Shown here: in pieces, positions 1-7,645 of the stretch
Layout of the letters: each line of letters begins with the position of its first letter
How positions within the stretch are numbered: the first letter of the stretch is position 1
Assembly (NCBI GenBank): GCA_000381565.1
Contig: KB906724.1
Span: forward strand, 490,045-554,044
Reading direction: 5' to 3'
From: Oxalobacteraceae bacterium AB_14
GTDB lineage: Bacteria > Pseudomonadota > Gammaproteobacteria > Burkholderiales > Burkholderiaceae_D
Length of the DNA: 64,000 nucleotides
The notes under the pieces: generated by a model
What the model was told of the DNA's origin: nothing
Databases searched by the model: none
The model's input: only the letters and a program-made list of their open reading frames with translations
Position numbers and translations under genes: made by a program

Positions 1-1
1 C

Positions 2-160
2 GCGCTGGAGTTCATGCGCATCGAGGCCTGCGAACACGGCGCCCGCATGAAGGTGTGGCTGTGCGTCGGCGCCTCGATGGTGGCGCGGGTGATGGAGGCG
101 GTGATGCAGGCATTGCCTGGCGCCGAATTCGGCCGCTTCACCGTGCGGGGCGCGGGATGA
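2..160 (+). CDS. 3' end of an unidentified gene
   Basis: An open frame enters from the left edge and stops with TGA at 158-160, giving the last 52 residues of a protein. The segment holds a hydrophobic stretch (KVWLCVGASMVARVMEAVMQ) and ends in a short polar tail, FGRFTVRGAG. I do not recognise the family and assign no function. The frame is preferred over the neighbouring frames because it is open from the first base and its wobble positions are GC-rich. It ends 73 bp before the porin gene and is probably a separate transcript. Confidence 0.5.
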   Translation, partial: ALEFMRIEACEHGARMKVWLCVGASMVARVMEAVMQALPGAEFGRFTVRGAG

Positions 161-233
161 CCGCCGTGCCGGGTTGTTTTTGCGGTTTGATGTTTTTACC
201 ACTTGATCCTAACACTAGAAGAAAGACCGCATC

Positions 234-995
234 ATGAAGAAATTGATACTCGCCGCAGCCGTCGTCGCTGCTTTCACGGGCGCGCACGCTTACGCCGAGG
301 ATGCAGCGCCGGCCGCCAAGCCTGACAATGAAACCAGTTTCAATGCCGCGGTGGTCAGCGATTACCGCTATCGCGGCATTTCGCAGACGCGCCTGAAACC
401 GGCCCTGCAAGGCGGTTTTGACTACACCAACAATCCGACCGGCTTCTACGCCGGCACCTGGCTGTCGACCATCAAGTGGACCAAGGACGCCGGCGGCAGC
501 GGCGAGATCGAGTGGGATATCTACGCCGGCAAACGCGGCCAGATCAGCGCCGACGTGTCCTACGACGTGGGCGTGCTGACCTATGTCTACCCGTCGAACG
601 ACCTGTCGCACGTCAGCGGCTTCGCCAACGCCAACACCACCGAGGTATATGGCCAGCTGGGTTACGGCCCGGCTTATATCAAGTATTCGCACTCGGTGAC
701 CAATCTGTTTGGTTTTGTCGACAGTAAGAGCAGCGGCTATCTGGACCTGGGCGCCAACATCGAGGCGGGCGAGGGCTACACCGTCAACTTGCACGCCGGC
801 CACCAGAACGTCAAGCACAACGGCGCGGCCAGCTATAGCGACTGGAAGATCGGCGCCACCAAGGACTTCGGCGTGGTGACCGGCGCGCTGGCCGTGATCG
901 GCACAAACGCCGACAAGACCGCCTACGCCTCGCCGGCCAACGGCAAGTTCCTGGGCAAGACCGCGCTGCAGCTGACCATCAGCAAAGTGTTCTGA
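234..995 (+). CDS. TorF family putative porin
   Basis: This 253-residue protein begins with a clear Sec signal peptide (MKKLILAAAVVAAF, cleavage probably after AHAYA). It then has the features of the TorF/Gcw_chp family (TIGR02001): an early VSDYRYRGISQT segment, alternating aromatic and glycine residues typical of outer-membrane beta-strands, and a C-terminal TISKVF ending in phenylalanine. Such proteins are predicted outer-membrane channels; the substrate is unknown. The ATG is preceded by AGAAAGA as a purine-rich ribosome site. The gene stands alone and is followed by a strong hairpin terminator. I am confident of the family and not of what it transports. Confidence 0.85.
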   Translation: MKKLILAAAVVAAFTGAHAYAEDAAPAAKPDNETSFNAAVVSDYRYRGISQTRLKPALQGGFDYTNNPTGFYAGTWLSTIKWTKDAGGSGEIEWDIYAGKRGQISADVSYDVGVLTYVYPSNDLSHVSGFANANTTEVYGQLGYGPAYIKYSHSVTNLFGFVDSKSSGYLDLGANIEAGEGYTVNLHAGHQNVKHNGAASYSDWKIGATKDFGVVTGALAVIGTNADKTAYASPANGKFLGKTALQLTISKVF

Positions 996-1019
996 TCGGA
1001 TTAGCGTCCGGTCAACGAA

Positions 1020-1050
1020 GGGGCGGCGCCTGGCGCGCGCCCCTTTTTTA
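1020..1050 (+). terminator. Rho-independent terminator after the porin gene
   Basis: A GC-rich hairpin (GGGGC...GCCCC with an inner GCGC stem and one bulged G) is followed directly by TTTTTT. It lies in the 58-bp gap between the converging porin and ParA-like genes and most likely ends the porin transcript. Confidence 0.75.
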
Positions 1051-1053
1051 CGT

Positions 1054-1611
1054 CTAGCTATATGCCCGGCTGGCGCCGCCGCGGAATACTTCGCTGTAGA
1101 GATGGCGGACTTCCGGGGCGCACAGCACATAGGCCGTCTTGCGCGAGTCCAGTTCCAGTTCGCTGTGGTGGGAGTGGTAGCTGCCGCGCTGGTCGAGTTC
1201 CAGCGTGTCGGCCAGGCGCGCGCCTGGGATTTGCGCGACGAACACCAGCAGGCAGCCGGTCTGGTGGGGCGTCAGCGGCTTGCTGCCGTGCGCCACGGTC
1301 ACCAGCACGCGGGCGCAGGGATTGAGCTCCTGCGCCCGCCGCAGGCGACCGAGGAAGTCGGCGTGGCGGCCTTGCTCGATCTCGGCCGGGCGCACCAGCG
1401 CCACGATGACGGCCGCGCGGGCCAGCGCCGCATCGGCGTCGCGGTGGGAGGCGTCGATCACCAGGTCGTCGTACAGATGCGGATCGTAGGCGCCGGGGTT
1501 GGGGCTGACCAGCAGCACCCGGCTACCGGCCGCCACGCGCAGCATCGCCAGGTCTTCGGCCAGGTCGGAGACGGTGGCGTTGCCGTCCATGCCGGTGAGG
1601 GCAACGATCAT
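1054..1611 (-). CDS. ParA/MinD-like protein with degenerate P-loop
   Basis: A 185-residue protein whose start (MIVALTGMDGNATVSDLAED, then VLLVSPNPGAYDP) follows the beta1/P-loop/helix1/beta2 pattern of ParA/MinD-type deviant Walker ATPases. The KGGxGKT signature is replaced by GMDGNAT, so the lysine residues needed for nucleotide binding are missing. A later VIVALVRPAE segment resembles the beta-strand before the ParA switch region. The C-terminus is not recognisable. The ATG overlaps the stop of the upstream dapA-like gene (ATGA), with GGAGG in place, so the two are probably co-translated. Active ATPase function looks unlikely; a scaffold or regulatory role is a guess. The fold is inferred from pattern only. 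Confidence 0.5.
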   Translation of the reverse strand: MIVALTGMDGNATVSDLAEDLAMLRVAAGSRVLLVSPNPGAYDPHLYDDLVIDASHRDADAALARAAVIVALVRPAEIEQGRHADFLGRLRRAQELNPCARVLVTVAHGSKPLTPHQTGCLLVFVAQIPGARLADTLELDQRGSYHSHHSELELDSRKTAYVLCAPEVRHLYSEVFRGGASRAYS

Positions 1612-2510
1612 ATAACCTCCGCAGAGGTGTAGACGGGAACATCGTCCAGCGCCTCCAGCATGGCCGCGATGCGCGCCTTGCAGCCGTTGGTGGCGGGCGT
1701 CATGGGCAGGCGCAGCTCTTCGCGCAGCAGGCCCTGCATCGCCAGCGCGGCCTTCAGCGGCGCCGGGTTGGGTTCCGAGAACATCAGTTGTATCAGGGAC
1801 TGCAGTTTGGCGAACAGCTCGCGCGCGTCGGGCAGGCGCTGTGCTTCGACCAGTTCATATAGCTGCACGAACAGGTCGGCGCGGATGTGGGCCGAGGCGG
1901 AGATGGCGCCGTGGGCGCCGCTGCACAGGGCCGACAGCAGCAGCGCGTCGTCGCCGCACAGCACCGACAGCGGCGTGTGTTCGACCAGGTCGGTGATCTG
2001 GCGCAGCCTGCCGCCGGCTTCCTTGATGGCGGTGAACTGCGGCCGGTCGGCCAGCCGGGTGGCGGTGGCCAGCTCCAGGTTGACGCCGGTTCGCGCCGGC
2101 ACGTTGTACAGCACGATCGGGCGGCCGGTCGACGCTGCGATGGTCTCGAAGTGGCGCACCAGGCCTTCCTGCGAGGGGCGCACGTAGGCCGGCGTCGACA
2201 CCAGATAGCCTGCCAGGTCCATGTCGTCGAATTGCAGCACGCGGCTGGCGGCGGCGTAGGTGTCGCTGCCGCCTATGCCCATCAGCACCGGGCAGCGCTT
2301 ATGCGCCGCCTCCAGCACGGCGGCCAGCGCCGCGCCCTGTTCGGCCAGGTCCAGCTGCGGCGCTTCGCCGGTGGTGCCGCACACCACCAGGCCGTGCACG
2401 CCCTGGTTCACCAGGTCGGCGGCCAGGTTCTGTAAACGCGGTAAATCGATTTCACCATGATGCATGGGTGTGACCAGCGGCACCCAGATGCCGTGTAGGG
2501 AGGTAAGCAT
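1608..2510 (-). CDS. dapA: 4-hydroxy-tetrahydrodipicolinate synthase family protein
   Basis: This 300-residue protein has the complete active site of the DHDPS/N-acetylneuraminate lyase family: the pyruvate-binding GTTGE motif (45-49), catalytic Tyr135 in YNVPART, the adjacent Arg140, and Schiff-base Lys163 in IKEAGG. DapA condenses pyruvate with aspartate semialdehyde in lysine and diaminopimelate synthesis. The length matches DapA (about 290-300). Many genomes carry several DapA-like paralogues, and the neighbour here is not bamC or another usual partner, so a related aldolase role cannot be excluded. The gene is read away from the kdp operon and overlaps the downstream ParA-like gene by 4 bp. 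Confidence 0.8.
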   Translation of the reverse strand: MLTSLHGIWVPLVTPMHHGEIDLPRLQNLAADLVNQGVHGLVVCGTTGEAPQLDLAEQGAALAAVLEAAHKRCPVLMGIGGSDTYAAASRVLQFDDMDLAGYLVSTPAYVRPSQEGLVRHFETIAASTGRPIVLYNVPARTGVNLELATATRLADRPQFTAIKEAGGRLRQITDLVEHTPLSVLCGDDALLLSALCSGAHGAISASAHIRADLFVQLYELVEAQRLPDARELFAKLQSLIQLMFSEPNPAPLKAALAMQGLLREELRLPMTPATNGCKARIAAMLEALDDVPVYTSAEVI

Positions 2511-2614
2511 GTTTTCTTCAGGTAGTTGCGACAGAAAAAGCGTATTCCTGCCCCCGTAAAAATGTTCTAAATAGTCGGGCCGCGGGTGTATATAAAACGT
2601 AAATACCGGCCATT

Positions 2615-2663
2615 TTTACATCTTGTTTACACCCCGTCCCCAAGTCTTTACACAATCTTTAGA
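2615..2663 (+). promoter_or_regulatory. Tandem KdpE-type operator sites upstream of kdp
   Basis: Two direct-repeat pairs with identical geometry lie 50-100 bp before the first kdp ORF: TTTACA-N5-TTTACA (2615-2631) and TTTACA-N5-TTTAGA (2647-2663), the pairs being 32 bp apart. The first is followed by CCCCGTCCC. The Escherichia coli kdp operator recognised by KdpE, as I remember it, has the same plan: two TTTA(T/C)A half-sites 11 bp apart followed by CCCCGCCC. The assignment rests on that similarity and on kdpE being present in the locus. I see no good -35 box, which fits an activator-dependent promoter. Confidence 0.7.
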
Positions 2664-2714
2664 CCCTTGCCGCTAACCTTTCGAGTATCAAAAACAAGAC
2701 CTGTGAGGGGTGTG

Positions 2715-2807
2715 ATGGACATAGTATTTATCGGTGCATTGGTGGTCTTCTTTGCCGTGATCGTGGCGTTCGCCGCCGGTTGCGACAAATTGGGAGGTAA
2801 GCAATGA
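2715..2807 (+). CDS. Small membrane protein upstream of kdpF
   Basis: A 30-residue ORF ([20 protein letters not shown] followed by [10 protein letters not shown]) consisting of one membrane helix and a short polar tail containing a cysteine. It starts with ATG preceded by GTGAGGGG and its TGA overlaps the kdpF ATG (ATGA), so it is the first cistron of the kdp operon. Comparable micro-ORFs of about 26-30 residues beginning MD and ending in a short charged tail occur before kdpF in many proteobacteria, but I know of no assigned function. Translation is inferred from coupling, ribosome site and position. Confidence 0.65.
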   Translation: MDIVFIGALVVFFAVIVAFAAGCDKLGGKQ

Positions 2808-2893
2808 ACACCTTTTACCTGATTGGGGCCCTGGCTGCGGCCGGCCTGCTGGTCTACCTGGTGGTGGCCTTGTTGAAAGCGGAGGACCTGTAA
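2804..2893 (+). CDS. kdpF: KdpF, small subunit of the K+-transporting ATPase
   Basis: A 29-residue single-helix peptide whose C-terminal half, [14 protein letters not shown], matches the KdpF pattern (LVYALxxAExx). KdpF is a lipid-like stabilising subunit that sits against KdpA in the KdpFABC complex of the inner membrane. The start overlaps the stop of the preceding micro-ORF, and its own TAA shares a base with the kdpA ATG (TAATG). It lies exactly between the promoter-proximal ORF and kdpA, as expected. Confidence 0.88.
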   Translation: MNTFYLIGALAAAGLLVYLVVALLKAEDL

Positions 2894-4722
2894 TGACTAC
2901 CCAATCCATCATCCTGCTGGTGGTGTTCCTGGCCGCGCTGCTGGCGCTGTCCTACCCACTGGGCATCCTGCTGGCCCGCGTCGGCGACGGCAGCGCCGCA
3001 GTTAGCCCAATGCGTGGCCTCGGCTGGCTGGGCAAGATCGAATCCCTGCTGTACCGCGCCGCTGGCATCGCCGGCAAGGATGGCAAGACCGAAGGCCAGA
3101 ACTGGAAGGCCTACGCCATCGCGCTGATGCTGTTTAACGGCCTGGGCGCGCTGGCGACCTACGGACTGCAACGTTTGCAGGCGTTCTTGCCGCTCAATCC
3201 CCAGGGCATGGCCAACGTCAGCGCCGATTCGTCGTTCAACACCGCCGTCAGCTTCGTTTCCAACACCAACTGGCAGGGCTACGGCGGCGAATCGACCATG
3301 AGCTACCTGACCCAGATGCTGGCGCTCGCGTGCCAGAACTTCTTCTCGGCCGCCACCGGCATCGCCGTGGCCTATGCGCTGATCCGCGGCTTCTCGTCGC
3401 GCTCGGCCAAATCGATCGGCAACTTCTGGGTCGACGTCACCCGCTCCACCCTGTACGTGTTGCTGCCGCTGTCGTTCATCTTCGCCATCTTCCTGGTGGG
3501 CCAGGGCGCGATCCAGAACTTCTCGGCCTACAAGGACGTGGCCCTGATGGACCCGGTCACCTACACCCAGCCGAAAGTCGGCGCCGACGGCCAGCCGCTG
3601 AAGGACGCCAAGGGCGAGCCGGTCACCGAAACGCTGACCACCTCGACCCAGAGCATCGCCATGGGTCCGGTCGCCTCGCAGGAAGCGATCAAAATGCTGG
3701 GCACCAACGGCGGCGGCTTCTTCAACGCCAACTCGTCCCATCCCTACGAAAATCCGAACGCGCTGACCAACTTCGCGCAGATGCTGTCGATCTTCCTGAT
3801 CCCGGCCGGCCTGTGCTTCGCCTTCGGCCGCATGGTCGGCGACCAGCGCCAGGGCTGGGCCGTGCTGGCCGCCATGACCTTGCTGTTCGTGATCTGCGCC
3901 GTCACGGTGATGGGCGCCGAGCAGCAAGCCCACCCCGCGCTGCAGGCGATGGGCGTCGACCAGTCGGCGAGCGCGCTGCAACCGGGCGGCAATATGGAAG
4001 GCAAGGAAGCGCGCTTCGGCATCAGCGCCACCACCTTGTTCGCGGCGGTGACCACGGCCGCCTCGTGCGGCGCGGTCAACTCCTGGCACGATTCCTTCAT
4101 GCCGGTCGGCGGCATGATCCCGATGCTGCTGATGCAGTTCGGCGAAGTGATCTTCGGCGGCGTCGGCTCCGGCCTGTACGGCATGCTGATCTTCGCCATC
4201 ATGGCGGTGTTCATCGCCGGCCTGATGATAGGCCGCACGCCCGAATACCTCGGCAAGAAGATCCAGGCCTATGAAATGAAGATGACCTCGATCGCCATCC
4301 TGGTCACGCCGACGCTGGTGCTGGCCGGCACCGCCATCGCCGTCATGTGCGTGGACGGCAAGGCGGGCATCCTCAATCCCGGCGCGCACGGCTTTTCGGA
4401 GGTCCTGTACGCGTTCAGCTCGGCCGCCAACAACAACGGCAGCGCCTTCGGTGGCCTGTCCGTCAACACACCGTTCTACAACACCATGCTGGCCATCGCC
4501 ATGTGGTTTGGCCGCTTCGGCGTGATCGTGCCCATCCTGGCGATCGCCGGTTCGCTGGCCGGCAAGCAGCGCCTGGAAGTGAACTCCGGCACCTTGCCCA
4601 CCCACGGCCCGATCTTCGTCGGCCTGCTGGTCGGCGTGGTCGCCCTGGTCGGCGTGCTCAATTACGTACCGGCGCTGGCGCTCGGCCCTGTGGTCGAACA
4701 CCTGCAGCTGTTTGCCAAATAA
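2893..4722 (+). CDS. kdpA: Potassium-transporting ATPase subunit KdpA
   Basis: KdpA is the K+-selective channel-like subunit of the high-affinity KdpFABC uptake pump in the inner membrane. The 609-residue protein shows the four selectivity-filter regions of the superfamily of K+ transporters: [35 protein letters not shown] and [11 protein letters not shown], spread among about ten hydrophobic helices. It is roughly 50 residues longer than E. coli KdpA (557); part of the excess is a hydrophilic insert rich in charged residues just before the second filter (coded around 3540-3640). The start ATG overlaps the kdpF stop. Function is secure from the filters and the complete operon. Confidence 0.97.
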   Translation: MTTQSIILLVVFLAALLALSYPLGILLARVGDGSAAVSPMRGLGWLGKIESLLYRAAGIAGKDGKTEGQNWKAYAIALMLFNGLGALATYGLQRLQAFLPLNPQGMANVSADSSFNTAVSFVSNTNWQGYGGESTMSYLTQMLALACQNFFSAATGIAVAYALIRGFSSRSAKSIGNFWVDVTRSTLYVLLPLSFIFAIFLVGQGAIQNFSAYKDVALMDPVTYTQPKVGADGQPLKDAKGEPVTETLTTSTQSIAMGPVASQEAIKMLGTNGGGFFNANSSHPYENPNALTNFAQMLSIFLIPAGLCFAFGRMVGDQRQGWAVLAAMTLLFVICAVTVMGAEQQAHPALQAMGVDQSASALQPGGNMEGKEARFGISATTLFAAVTTAASCGAVNSWHDSFMPVGGMIPMLLMQFGEVIFGGVGSGLYGMLIFAIMAVFIAGLMIGRTPEYLGKKIQAYEMKMTSIAILVTPTLVLAGTAIAVMCVDGKAGILNPGAHGFSEVLYAFSSAANNNGSAFGGLSVNTPFYNTMLAIAMWFGRFGVIVPILAIAGSLAGKQRLEVNSGTLPTHGPIFVGLLVGVVALVGVLNYVPALALGPVVEHLQLFAK

Positions 4723-4731
4723 GGAATCATC

Positions 4732-6879
4732 ATGTCACAAGCCACTCAAAAAGAGATGACGCTGTTTACCAATCCGCCAGCCAAGAAGCTCAAGTTGTTC
4801 GACTCGGAACTGCTGGTGCCGGCCATCGTCGATTCGTTCAAGAAGCTGAGCCCGCGCGTGCAGCTGCGCAGCCCGGTCATGTTCGTGGTCTACGTCGGCA
4901 GCATCATCACCACGCTGCTGTACTTCCAGGCGCTGTACGGCCAGGGCGAGGCCGCTCCCGGCTTCATCCTCGCCACCAGCATCTGGCTGTGGTTCACGGT
5001 GCTGTTCGCCAACTTCGCCGAAGCGCTGGCCGAGGGCCGCAGCAAGGCGCAAGCGGCCTCGCTGCGCAGCCTGAAGCAGTCGGTCACGGCCAAGAAGCTG
5101 GCCTCGCCCAAGCATGGCACCACCTGGCTGCCGCAGTCGGCCGCCGACCTGCGCAAGGGTAATTACGTGCTGGTCGAAGCGGGCGACGTGATCCCCATCG
5201 ACGGCGAAGTGATCGAAGGCGTGGCCTCGGTCGACGAAAGCGCCATCACCGGCGAATCGGCGCCGGTGATACGCGAATCGGGCGGCGACTTCTCGTCCGT
5301 CACGGGCGGCACCCGCGTGCTGTCGGACTGGCTGGTGATCAAGGTCAGCGCCAATCCGGGCGAGACCTTCCTCGACCGCATGATCTCGATGGTCGAAGGC
5401 GCCAAGCGCCAGAAGACCCCGAACGAGATCGCCCTGACCATCCTGCTGGTGGCGCTGACCATCGTGTTCCTGGTGGTGACCGTGACCTTGCTGCCGTTCT
5501 CGCTGTTCTCGGTGGAAGCGGCCAAGGCCGCGGGCCTGGCAAGTTCGCCGATCAGCATCACGGTGCTGATCGCGCTGCTGGTGTGCCTGATCCCGACCAC
5601 CATCGGCGGCCTGCTGTCGGCCATCGGCGTGGCCGGCATGAGCCGCATGATGCAGGCCAATGTGATCGCCACCTCCGGCCGCGCGGTCGAGGCGGCCGGC
5701 GACGTCGACGTGCTGTTGCTCGATAAGACCGGCACCATCACGCTGGGCAACCGCCAGGCCTCGGCCTTCATACCGGCCCCCGGCGTGACCGAGCAGCAGC
5801 TGGCCGACGTCGCGCAACTGGCCTCGCTGGCCGACGAAACCCCGGAAGGGCGCAGCATCGTGGTGCTGGCCAAGCAGAAGTTCAACATCCGCGAACGCGA
5901 GATGGCCGCGCTGAACGCGCTGTTCATCCCGTTCTCGGCCAACACCCGCATGAGCGGCATCGACATCGGCGACCAGGGTTCGGTACGTGCGGTGCGCAAG
6001 GGCGCGGCCGACACCGTCAAGCAGTACGTGGAAGCCATGGGCCAGCCGTATCCGGCCGAAGTGGCGCGCGCCGTCGACGACGTGGCGCGCCGCGGCAGCA
6101 CGCCGCTGGTGGTGGTCGACACCGCCGGCGCTGGCGCGCCGGCCGTGATGGGCGTGGTCGAGCTGAAGGACATCGTCAAGGGCGGCATCAAGGAGCGCTT
6201 CGCCGAGCTGCGCCGCATGGGCATCAAGACCGTGATGATCACCGGCGACAACAAGCTGACCGCCGCCGCCATCGCCGCCGAGGCGGGCGTGGACGACTTC
6301 CTGGCCGAAGCCACGCCGGAGGACAAGCTCAAGCTGATCCGCAGCTACCAGTCCGAAGGCCGGCTGGTCGCCATGACCGGCGACGGCACCAACGACGCGC
6401 CGGCGCTGGCCCAGGCCGACGTCGCCGTGGCGATGAACTCCGGCACCCAGGCCGCCAAGGAGGCCGGCAACATGGTCGACCTCGATTCGAACCCGACCAA
6501 GCTGCTCGAGATCGTCGAGATCGGCAAGCAGATGCTGATGACGCGCGGTTCGCTGACCACCTTCTCGATCGCCAACGACGTCGCCAAGTACTTCGCCATC
6601 ATCCCGGCGGCGTTCGTGGGCACCTTCCCGGCGCTCAAGGCGCTCGACGTCATGCACCTGAGCAGCCCGAACTCGGCCATCATGTCGGCCGTGATCTTCA
6701 ACGCGCTGATCATCGTGTTCCTGATCCCGCTGGCCCTGAAGGGCGTGCGCTACCGCGCCATCGGCGCCGCCGCGCTGCTGCGCCGCAACATCTGGGTGTA
6801 TGGCGTGGGCGGCCTGGTGCTGCCGTTCGCCGGCATCAAACTGATCGACGTGGTGCTGACCGCTTTCAACCTCGTGTAG
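4732..6879 (+). CDS. kdpB: Potassium-transporting ATPase subunit KdpB
   Basis: KdpB is the P-type ATPase subunit that powers K+ uptake through KdpA. The 715-residue sequence has the actuator TGES loop (173-176; the equivalent serine in E. coli is an inhibitory phosphorylation site), the phosphorylated Asp331 in DKTGTIT, and the hinge motif GDGTNDAP, with seven or so membrane helices. The ATG at 4732 sits 10 bp after kdpA. A REP-like element lies directly after the stop, separating this gene from kdpC. Confidence 0.97.
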   Translation: MSQATQKEMTLFTNPPAKKLKLFDSELLVPAIVDSFKKLSPRVQLRSPVMFVVYVGSIITTLLYFQALYGQGEAAPGFILATSIWLWFTVLFANFAEALAEGRSKAQAASLRSLKQSVTAKKLASPKHGTTWLPQSAADLRKGNYVLVEAGDVIPIDGEVIEGVASVDESAITGESAPVIRESGGDFSSVTGGTRVLSDWLVIKVSANPGETFLDRMISMVEGAKRQKTPNEIALTILLVALTIVFLVVTVTLLPFSLFSVEAAKAAGLASSPISITVLIALLVCLIPTTIGGLLSAIGVAGMSRMMQANVIATSGRAVEAAGDVDVLLLDKTGTITLGNRQASAFIPAPGVTEQQLADVAQLASLADETPEGRSIVVLAKQKFNIREREMAALNALFIPFSANTRMSGIDIGDQGSVRAVRKGAADTVKQYVEAMGQPYPAEVARAVDDVARRGSTPLVVVDTAGAGAPAVMGVVELKDIVKGGIKERFAELRRMGIKTVMITGDNKLTAAAIAAEAGVDDFLAEATPEDKLKLIRSYQSEGRLVAMTGDGTNDAPALAQADVAVAMNSGTQAAKEAGNMVDLDSNPTKLLEIVEIGKQMLMTRGSLTTFSIANDVAKYFAIIPAAFVGTFPALKALDVMHLSSPNSAIMSAVIFNALIIVFLIPLALKGVRYRAIGAAALLRRNIWVYGVGGLVLPFAGIKLIDVVLTAFNLV

Positions 6880-6882
6880 CAG

Positions 6883-6985
6883 CGTCGTTCCCGCGCAGGC
6901 GGGAACCCAGGCATGGCCTGAATTCCCCCCATGCCGAGCATCCTGGCCGGCTCAGCATGGATTCCCGCCTGCGCGGGAATGACGA
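6883..6985. repeat. REP/BIME-like element, copy 1 (between kdpB and kdpC)
   Basis: Two palindromic arms, GTTCCCGCGCAGGCGGGAAC (6887-6906) and ATTCCCGCCTGCGCGGGAAT (6961-6980), are reverse complements of each other apart from the end bases. They are bounded by CGTC-type and GACG-type flanks and separated by about 55 bp containing the family spacer text CTCAGCATGG. Five more copies occur in the window. This copy sits inside the kdp operon and could form hairpins in the message. Confidence 0.85.
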
Positions 6986-7017
6986 TGCAAGTGCCAACTC
7001 ATTTTTATGGATTTATC

Positions 7018-7611
7018 ATGACCTCCCAAATTCGTCCCGCCCTGGTGCTGTTCGGCGCCCTGACCGTGATCTGCGGCGTGCTGTATCCGCTGGCCGTGAC
7101 CGGCGTCGGCAACGTCGCCTTCCCGGCCCAGGCCGGCGGCAGCATCATCGAAGTGAACGGCAAGGCGATCGGCTCCTCGCTGATCGGCCAGTCGTTCTCG
7201 TCGCCCAAGTACTTCTGGGGCCGCCCGTCGGCCACCGGCCCGATGCCCAACAACGCCGCCAGCTCCGGCGGCAGCAACTTCGGCCCGCTGAACCCGGCCC
7301 TGAGCGACGCCGTCAAGGGCCGCATCGACGCCCTCAAGGCGGCCGAGCCGCAAGGCCGGCCCAACCCGCTGGCGATCCCGGTCGACCTGGTCACGGCTTC
7401 GGCCAGCGGCGTCGATCCCGAGCTCAGCGTGGCCGGCGCCCAGTACCAGGTGGCGCGCATCGCCGCCGTCCGCCAGCTGGCCCCGGCCAGGGTCCAGGCC
7501 CTGATCGACGCCCAGCGCCAGTCGCAGACGCTGGGCTTCTTCGGCGAGCCGCGGGTCAATGTGCTGGCGCTGAATCTGGCGCTGGACGCGGAAAGTGCGC
7601 ATACTCGCTAA
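7018..7611 (+). CDS. kdpC: Potassium-transporting ATPase subunit KdpC
   Basis: KdpC is the single-span subunit that raises the ATP affinity of KdpB. The 197-residue protein has one N-terminal helix (LVLFGALTVICGVLYPLAV), then the family motifs SSGGSNFGPLNP, VTASASGVDPELS and FFGEPRVNVL. I chose the ATG at 7018 (MTSQIRP) rather than the longer frame opening at 6931, because the extra residues are translated from the REP-like element and the helix then falls at the expected position. No strong ribosome site precedes it, possibly because the repeat was inserted here. Confidence 0.93.
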   Translation: MTSQIRPALVLFGALTVICGVLYPLAVTGVGNVAFPAQAGGSIIEVNGKAIGSSLIGQSFSSPKYFWGRPSATGPMPNNAASSGGSNFGPLNPALSDAVKGRIDALKAAEPQGRPNPLAIPVDLVTASASGVDPELSVAGAQYQVARIAAVRQLAPARVQALIDAQRQSQTLGFFGEPRVNVLALNLALDAESAHTR

Positions 7612-7645
7612 ATCAGCGTTTCCAGCGAAAATTTAGCGATCCTTC

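Noticed and set aside
2854..4701. Long minus-strand frame (615 residues) opposite kdpA
   Set aside because: It mirrors kdpA in a GC-rich genome; the translation is His/Gln/Arg/Gly-rich with no domain, and kdpA is certain.
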